Source: an uncultured Oscillospiraceae bacterium (GTDB lineage Bacteria > Bacillota > Clostridia > Oscillospirales > Ruminococcaceae). From it: 25,092 bases of DNA. Location of the stretch: contig CAKSGA010000021.1 of NCBI GenBank assembly GCA_934454435.1, positions 1-25,092 of the forward strand, given 5' to 3'. The notes beneath the pieces were generated by a model, which was given only the letters and a program-made list of their open reading frames with translations, made no database searches and was not told where the DNA came from. The translations under genes were made by a program, and so were the position numbers. How positions within the stretch are numbered: position 1 is the stretch's first letter; every line of letters starts with the position of its first letter. This document shows, piece after piece, positions 20,127-25,092 of this stretch.

Positions 20127-20411
20127 ATGTTCAGCAACCCAAGATACAGCACCAGAGGAATCAGTGAAACAGTCCCTATACTGACACAAATAATCCTCTG
20201 GAATTGCATTGACAGCATGAAAGCCGAAAAGGATTATCTTCAGGTTTTCAAACTCACGGCAAAGGACCATACCCAGCACGTCACGCACAGTCAGGAGGAG
20301 CCTGCTTACGAACACTCGTTCGATTTCCGGACTGACGAACCAATCACGGCAAAAATATTCGTCATTGATGATGAGACACATTCCACTATGCTTTTGGCAG
20401 AAGAATACTGA
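20127..20411 (+). CDS. DUF960 family protein
   Basis: The 94-residue protein begins MFSNPRYSTRGISETVPILT and has QIILWNCIDSMK, DYLQVFKL, THSQEEP and a C-terminal KIFVIDDETHSTMLLAEEY. This is the DUF960 pattern found in Firmicute mobile elements and genomes; its function is unknown. The ATG at 20127 behind AGGAGGTGACAGAA is preferred over the GTG at 20118, which lies within the RBS. It precedes the amidoligase-like gene by 17 nt. Confidence 0.85.
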   Translation: MFSNPRYSTRGISETVPILTQIILWNCIDSMKAEKDYLQVFKLTAKDHTQHVTHSQEEPAYEHSFDFRTDEPITAKIFVIDDETHSTMLLAEEY

Positions 20412-20428
20412 TTGGAGGACTTTACACT

Positions 20429-21280
20429 ATGGACAACAACGAAAACACACGCCCCGTTTGCAGCTGCTGCGGAGCAACGATCGAAACCGATGACTACTAC
20501 ACATTTGAAGGCAGTATTTTATGCGATGACTGCTACCATAGCGAAACTGTCGTTTGCGAACACTGCGGCGACAGAATATGGGCAGACGATAATGCAGGCA
20601 CAGACAGTACGCCGCTCTGCAACTCCTGCTACGACGATTACTACACGACCTGCGAGTGCTGCGGGCGCATTATTCATCGGGACTACGCCAACTACGACGA
20701 TGACGACGATGACGCCTATTGTGACCGTTGTTACGAGGAACGTCAGAACAGCTCCATTCACGAGTACAACTACAAACCCGAACCGATATTTTACGGTGAC
20801 AGCAAGCGTTATTTCGGCGTGGAACTTGAAATCGACGAGGGCGGTAAGAACAGCGACAACGCTGATACGCTTTTGGGTATCGGCAACCGGGTTGCGGAGC
20901 ATATCTACATCAAGTCAGACGGTAGCCTTTCGGACGGAATGGAAATAGTGACACACCCTATGACACTGCGGTATCACAAAGAGAAAATGCCCTGGGCGGA
21001 AATCATGCACTCAGCAATTCGCATGGACTACCGTAGTCATAAAACCTCGACTTGCGGATTACATATTCACGTCAACAGAACAGCCTTCGGCAGTACCCGG
21101 GAAGCACAGGACGAGTGCATTTCCCGGGTGCTTTATTTTGTGGAGCACCATTGGCTAGAACTGCTGAAATTCAGCCGAAGGACTGAGTACCAGATGAACC
21201 GCTGGGCTGCACGCTACGGTTATAAGAACAGTCCGAAAGAGATTCTGGAGGATGCAAAGAAAGGCTGTAACGGCAGATAG
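20429..21280 (+). pseudogene. Zinc-ribbon amidoligase-like protein, probably C-terminally truncated
   Basis: The 283-residue ORF has an N-terminal array of CxxC pairs (CSCCG, CDDCY, CEHCG, CNSCY, CECCG, CDRCY), likely treble-clef or LIM-like zinc ribbons. An amidoligase-type domain follows: YFGVELEIDEGG, DGSLSDGMEIVTHPMT and CGLHIHVNRTAFG. Amidoligase_2 proteins form amide bonds and are common in phages and conjugative elements. Homologues continue past GCNGR with an EFRxFRGTL segment that is absent here, so the 3' end appears lost. The gene may still be translated. Confidence 0.7.
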
Positions 21281-21327
21281 GCTGACGAACAAATGATTAT
21301 CAGCGGCTAGCCGCTTTTATATAGATC

Positions 21328-21361
21328 AACCGGTGCTTCTTAAATGGAGCACCGGTTTTTT
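21328..21361 (+). terminator. Terminator after amidoligase-like gene
   Basis: AACCGGTGCT / AGCACCGGTT (21328-21337 and 21348-21357) followed by TTTTTT. It separates the rightward genes from the convergent Phd gene. Confidence 0.85.
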
Positions 21362-21367
21362 GACATA

Positions 21368-21610
21368 TCATTTCGCAAGCTCCTTGTAAGCTTCAAGATT
21401 TTTTGCAATCAGCCTGCGGGAGATTGCCTCAACATCGTCATCGGGAGCGGTTTGCAGCTTTTCCGCCTCGGGGAATTCCATAATGAAGTACCGAGGAACA
21501 TTGTTCTTCAGAATGATTGCAGAGCCGTTCTCGTCAACTATCCGTGCTACTCTGGAAAAGTTCTGGTTTGCCTCAGTTATGGAAACAAGGGTGTTTGTGT
21601 TTACTGTCAT
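21368..21610 (-). CDS. Phd/YefM family antitoxin-like protein
   Basis: The 80-residue protein begins MTVNTNTLVSITEANQNFSR, then VARIVDENGSAIILKNNVPR, YFIMEFPEAE, the Phd/YefM fold (VSITEAxxxxS...VxxxxxxxGxxxIxKxxxPxxxIM). The RBS is GAGGAGGAATGAACC. Such proteins bind DNA and neutralise a partner toxin, but no toxin gene is adjacent on either side, so it is an orphan or acts as a regulator. Confidence 0.85.
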   Translation of the reverse strand: MTVNTNTLVSITEANQNFSRVARIVDENGSAIILKNNVPRYFIMEFPEAEKLQTAPDDDVEAISRRLIAKNLEAYKELAK

Positions 21611-21644
21611 GGTTCATTCCTCCTCAAATATCTTTCCTGATACT

Positions 21645-21673
21645 ATTATACCACATTTATAGGAGAAATTCAA
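21645..21673 (-). promoter_or_regulatory. Promoter of the Phd-like gene
   Basis: On the minus strand TTGAAT (21668-21673), a 17-nt spacer and TATAAT (21645-21650). Confidence 0.75.
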
Positions 21674-21714
21674 CCTATTTTGATTAATTCTATACTTTAA
21701 TTGAATTCTCGCAT

Positions 21715-21771
21715 GATCTTTCCCTTATATAATAGCGAAAAATAAGGGAAAGGTCAATAGACTAAGGGAAA
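21715..21771. repeat. Inverted repeat with extra half-site between divergent elements
   Basis: GATCTTTCCCTTAT (21715-21728) and ATAAGGGAAAGGTC (21742-21755) form a 14-bp inverted repeat with one mismatch and a 13-nt loop; TAAGGGAAA recurs at 21763-21771. It lies between the Phd-like and HTH genes and may be an operator or part of a replication/transfer origin. Confidence 0.6.
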
Positions 21772-21787
21772 ATATTCATTATCTCTT

Positions 21788-21970
21788 TTATTCCTTACCG
21801 CTCTCTTCGCTTTTCCTGATGTACTCATTCAGTGCGGCTTCTGTAATTTTCCATCGCTTCCCTGTGCGGAATGCTTTAATTTTCTTCTCCGTTACCAGTT
21901 TGTACGCCTGGTTTCTTCCTATGCGGAGCCTGTCTTGTAATTCGTCTATTGTCAGGATTTTTTCGTCCAC
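21788..21970 (-). CDS. Excisionase-family HTH protein
   Basis: The 60-residue protein begins MDEKILTIDELQDRLRIGRN, then QAYKLVTEKKIKAFRTGKRW, KITEAALNEYI, the standard HTH_17 DNA-binding domain of excisionases and small regulators. An upstream AGGCGAAAGCC region provides a weak RBS (GAGGCGAAAG). It lies in the same direction as the Phd-like gene and opposite the Rep-like gene, as in plasmid or ICE control regions. Confidence 0.85.
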   Translation of the reverse strand: MDEKILTIDELQDRLRIGRNQAYKLVTEKKIKAFRTGKRWKITEAALNEYIRKSEESGKE

Positions 21971-22204
21971 GGCTTTCGCCTCCTCGCCAAAATGTATTTA
22001 CAAAAATGTTTGCACCGGCGACAGAAAATAAGATTATATAATTCACAAACAGTTTAGTAAATATCAGAAAGGAGTTATTAGGTGTTAATATTGTACTCTA
22101 TTGGTAATTAGGGTAAATAGCGTTGTAATGAGGTTTATTGGCATTAAATCGAATAAAAAAAACGCAATAACCATATGCAACTATAACTATTAGAAGGAAG
22201 AATT

Positions 22205-23014
22205 ATGAACTACTCAATTCACACCATCGGATTAAGAAAGACTTTTAAAAACCACATCGAATATCACAGGGCTGAAAAAGAATTATTCAGCAAAGCCAGA
22301 GGCAGGTTTGGCGTGGAAACTAACACGAAAGGAAACGAGCATTATGCGTTCATTTTTCAGGGCAAGGGAATCCGGGTAATTCTTAAAAAAACAAAAATCA
22401 GCGGATACTACGATTTTATCCTCAGCCTGAACGACCTGCTTGGTACTGAAGATAAGTCCCGGCTTATCGACCCACGGAATCTTAACGAAGCGCTTGATAT
22501 TGCTGAAAGAATGCTGGTTCGTAAGTTCGGCAAGGACTATTCTATTAACGCCCTTGAGCTGTACCGTGTTGACCAGTGTATAAATGTTGACGTAGGTTCA
22601 GCAGATAACGTCAGCGAATACATAAGTCTGATGTACCGCAGCGAGATGAAAAAGGGTTACGAGGTTTTAATAGATGATTCTCCGGATTTCGATTCCACCA
22701 GCAGTTTCACTGTCAGAAACAAAACCGAGGGACTGGAAGTCAGCTTCTACGATAAAAAGAAAGAGCTTGCCCAGCGGGACTGCATTTCAGAAATCGCCGA
22801 GGGAACTCTGCGTGTTGAGCTGCGCATTCTGAGAAGAAAGGCGCTTGAAAAACAGACTCCCGGCTGCAATACCAACCGGGAACGAGTAGCTTACTGCATG
22901 GCAGATAGTCGGGAAAAGATACTTGGTATGGCACACAGCCTGCTTCTGGACGCTGATTATTATCCATATAAGAAGCTAATGCTATTCAATGAATCTGTCA
23001 GAATTGTCAAATAG
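22205..23014 (+). CDS. Putative phage/plasmid replication protein (gene II/X-like)
   Basis: The 269-residue ORF starts after AGAAGGAAGAATT. The run LYRVDQCINVDVGSADNVSE, then GLEVSFYDKKKEL and GTLRVELRILRR recalls the RVD-x-x-x-N, fYDK and LRxElr motifs of phage X / plasmid gene II-type replication initiators. No unambiguous HUH or catalytic Tyr motif can be assigned by eye. It is shorter than such proteins usually are and is followed by about 270 bp without a credible gene, so its C-terminus may be lost. Alternatively it is an unrelated mobile-element protein. Confidence 0.5.
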   Translation: MNYSIHTIGLRKTFKNHIEYHRAEKELFSKARGRFGVETNTKGNEHYAFIFQGKGIRVILKKTKISGYYDFILSLNDLLGTEDKSRLIDPRNLNEALDIAERMLVRKFGKDYSINALELYRVDQCINVDVGSADNVSEYISLMYRSEMKKGYEVLIDDSPDFDSTSSFTVRNKTEGLEVSFYDKKKELAQRDCISEIAEGTLRVELRILRRKALEKQTPGCNTNRERVAYCMADSREKILGMAHSLLLDADYYPYKKLMLFNESVRIVK

Positions 23015-23290
23015 TAAGCACAGGAATAAGCGATATATTTCAGTGACGTCGTTTTGTTTCTTTCGCTTGTTAGTCTTTATTTCAAGAAGTTTAAAGTCTG
23101 AAAATTTACATATTGCGCTAATTAATCTGGGGATATTTACGGACTTATTGCTTAATTCCCGGAGCATTGCAGAAATAAAACTAAATGTTCGTTGCTTGTG
23201 TAAGCACGACCAGATCTTTTCTGATATACAGTTATCTGACAAGGATTCATCCTTCCAGATTACTTGCACCCAGTCATACTTGACCGTATT
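23015..23290. other. Intergenic DNA without recognisable gene
   Basis: AT-rich sequence between the Rep-like gene and the GH25 fragment. Open frames exist on both strands but have unlikely composition and no RBS. It is probably residue of deleted mobile-element genes. Confidence 0.5.
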
Positions 23291-23602
23291 GACTACGGAT
23301 TTTACTGGTACAGCTATGCAATGAGCGTTGAGCAGGAAGAAGCTGAAGCCGAAAAATGTATTTCTGTAATCAAGGGACTGTCCCCGACATATCCCGTATT
23401 CTTCGACATGGAAGAGAAAAAGCAGATCAGCGGTCTGAACACGGATACACGCACAAAGATGGCGATTGCTTTCTGTGAAAAGATAAGGCAGGCGGGATTC
23501 AAGCCGGGTGTTTATGCAAACTTGTCCTTTATGGAGAACTATTACGACAAGAGCAGCCGTGCAGAAAAGGCGGGTTGCCGGATATGCCCGAGTTTCAACT
23601 GA
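23291..23602 (+). pseudogene. GH25 lysozyme (muramidase) fragment
   Basis: The frame reads DYGFYWYSYAMSVEQEEAEA, then [36 protein letters not shown] and [12 protein letters not shown], typical of the middle of a glycoside hydrolase family 25 lysozyme as found in phage or ICE endolysins. Both the N-terminal part (with the first catalytic Asp) and the C-terminal part are missing. The homology stops at about 23555, where the recombinase homology begins in another frame, so a deletion joined the two genes. Confidence 0.8.
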
Positions 23603-24636
23603 CAGTGATGAGCAGTTCACAAGCTATGAAGCGCAGGTGGACTACTACACCCGATATATTCAGTCAAAGCCGGAGTGGGAATTTGTAAAGGTCTATACCG
23701 ATGAAGGAATTTCCGGCACAAATACCAAGCGCCGCGAAGGTTTCAAGGAGATGATAGCGGACGCACTGGAAGGTAAAATCGACCTTATTGTTACAAAGTC
23801 GGTCAGCAGATTTGCACGAAACACGGTTGACAGTCTTGTGACTATCTGAAAGTTGAAAGAAAACGGTGTTGAGTGTTATTTTGAAAAGGAGGGTATTTAC
23901 ACCTTCGACGGCAAGGGCGAACTGCTCATAACCATTATGGCCTCACTGGCGCAGGAAGAAAGCCGCAGTATTTCCGAAAACATTACATGGGGTCAGCGCA
24001 AGAGTTTCGCTGATGGCAAGATTCATCTGGCATACAAGCATTTTCTTGATTATAAAAAGGGCGAGGACGGACGCCCTGCCATTGTCGAGGAAGGAGCCGC
24101 CGTTGTTCGGCAAATTCAAAGGCGGTGAACGCTGTTTGACGCCAACTGTGGATACGGAAACCGTACAGCGACTCTTCATAAAAGCCTATAACCAGATGAT
24201 GGGAAACGGAAAACAAATCATTGAGGACTGCAAACTGATGCGTAAAAAGCTGACTGACTTCAAGTCGCTGGACACTGATATTGAGCGTCAGCTTGAGGAA
24301 ACGCAGATTGTTGCCGAACTGGTCAAGGCGGCGATTAAGGAAAATGCAGTCACCGCACAGTCGCAGGAAGCTTATTTGGAAAAGTATGAATCACTTACCA
24401 AAAGGTACGAAACAGCGATGGCGGAACTGGACCGCCTGCAAAACCTCAGCACTCTTCGCAGTCAGAAAGATAAGGCGATGGCGCTTTACATAAGAACTCT
24501 GAAAAAACAGCCAGCCGTATTGAGCGAGTGGAACGACACAATTTGGACTGTGATGGTAGAGAAAGCAATCGTCCACAGAAATGGCGAAATAACCTTTGTG
24601 TTCTACAATGGCACTAAAGTCAGAGCGGGAAAATAA
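23556..24636 (+). pseudogene. Large serine recombinase, broken by junction, nonsense and internal deletion
   Basis: From about 23556 the frame reads [17 protein letters not shown] (catalytic Ser in RVSTD), [17 protein letters not shown] and [19 protein letters not shown], then an in-frame TGA at 23847-23849 where homologues have Arg, then KLKENGVECYFEKEGIYTFD and ASLAQEESRSISENI. At about 24125 the frame shifts and jumps to the C-terminal zone (CLTPTVDTETVQRLFIKAYN, LSEWNDTIWTVMVEKA, FVFYNGTKVRAGK), skipping most of the recombinase and zinc-ribbon domains. Such enzymes integrate Tn/ICE elements. The copy is dead and shows the element cannot move by itself. Confidence 0.9.
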
Positions 24637-24659
24637 AAATAGGAGCGTAACTTGATTTT

Positions 24660-25092
24660 TTACTCCGCACTGCGGCAGTGTTTTCTGTAATTAATCGGCG
24701 TAACGCCGTACAGCTTTTTGAACTTGCGGCAGAAATAGCCGATGTTTTCAAATCCCGTTTCCTGCGCTATGGCGCAAACGCTGTTTTCGGTATCAACAAG
24801 CAGTTTTGACGCACGTTTCAGTCTGTATTCCACAACGTAATTTATCGGCGAAGTGTGCAGGTATGTCCTGAAAATATTGAGAACACTGCTTTTGCTTATA
24901 AGAACTGTCCCTGCAATATCGTCCAGCGTTATCTGACCGCTGTAATTATCATGAATATACTGCATCATTATCTGAAGCTTAGCCTGCGTCTGTGCGGAAT
25001 GCCCGGACACGGGGCCGCAGTCTGTTATCTGTATGCTTTCATATAACAGGCGCCATAGTTTCAGCAGCAGTTCTACCGTTTCCATTTCAGAA
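24660..25092 (-). CDS. AraC-family regulator, N-terminus outside window
   Basis: The frame remains open to the window edge, so the ATG at 25085 is probably internal. Visible are about 140 residues: IMMQYIHDNYSGQITLDDIA, then VLISKSSVLNIFRTYLHTSP and GFENIGYFCRKFKKLYGVTP followed by NYRKHC, the two helix-turn-helix motifs of the AraC/XylS DNA-binding domain. The missing N-terminus is normally a sugar- or ligand-binding domain. It is convergent with the recombinase remnant and probably belongs to the flanking chromosome or the element cargo. Confidence 0.88.
   Translation of the reverse strand, partial: SEMETVELLLKLWRLLYESIQITDCGPVSGHSAQTQAKLQIMMQYIHDNYSGQITLDDIAGTVLISKSSVLNIFRTYLHTSPINYVVEYRLKRASKLLVDTENSVCAIAQETGFENIGYFCRKFKKLYGVTPINYRKHCRSAE

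Noticed and set aside
22989..23324. Plus-strand ORF of 111 codons after the Rep-like gene
   Set aside because: It overlaps the Rep end in another frame, has no RBS or family motif, and runs into the GH25 fragment out of frame.
22982..23620. Minus-strand ORF of 212 codons opposite the GH25 fragment
   Set aside because: The plus strand carries clear GH25 homology; the minus frame has Cys/Leu-rich shadow composition.
1..25092. tRNA, rRNA or tmRNA genes
   Set aside because: No cloverleaf, conserved T-loop motif or rRNA-like sequence was noticed on either strand.

Overview
The window looks like a chromosome segment of a low-to-mid GC Firmicute of the Ruminococcus type (Clostridia, Oscillospiraceae). 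This rests on extended Shine-Dalgarno sites complementary to the 16S tail, TTGACA/TAAAAT promoters, YicC, a LysM-GH18 spore-germination-type protein, a DUF960 protein and a Tn/ICE-type large serine recombinase. The organism assignment is inference. The main content (about 2.2-19.5 kb) is a type III CRISPR-Cas island, best matched to subtype III-D.

Layout. 1-2218: ordinary chromosome with the 3' part of yicC, an amidase-domain protein and a LysM-GH18 gene cut off in its catalytic domain, which probably marks the island edge. 2219-5060: a small CRISPR-associated protein, array 1, a run of about ten tiny peptide genes with very strong ribosome binding sites, then array 2. 5078-12779: effector operon cas10 - csx10-like (long) - double Cas7 - csx19 - TIGR03986-type Cas7 - cas6. 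12785-14457: array 3 running into cas1-cas2. 14478-16298: array 4, another tiny peptide, a GIY-YIG protein and array 5. 16387-19524: an operon of a CARF-HEPN ribonuclease (Csx1/Csm6-like), a CARF-only protein and a sigma-70-like protein. 19538-24636: a decayed mobile element (two excisionase-type HTH proteins, DUF960, truncated amidoligase, Phd antitoxin, plasmid/phage Rep-like protein, GH25 fragment, broken serine recombinase). The end holds part of an AraC-type regulator.

Two promoter classes recur. Arrays, cas operon and CARF operon share TTGACA-N17-TAAAAT with an extended -10 (TGN). A second class, CTTAAA-N17-TATATA (or TATAGA), usually followed by GTGAAAGG, precedes the small Csx-like gene, the tiny peptides and the GIY-YIG unit. 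Because a sigma-70-like gene is co-transcribed with CARF proteins, a testable model is that cyclic oligoadenylate signalling acts through this sigma factor on the CTTAAA promoters to express small, possibly membrane-active peptides. No sequence evidence proves that link.

All five CRISPR leaders also carry a 26-codon ORF with a good ribosome binding site. Its stop codon is formed by the first repeat (GTC TGA or GTC TAA). The leader-array-terminator unit, in several cases followed by a CTTAAA promoter, appears to have been duplicated as a module.
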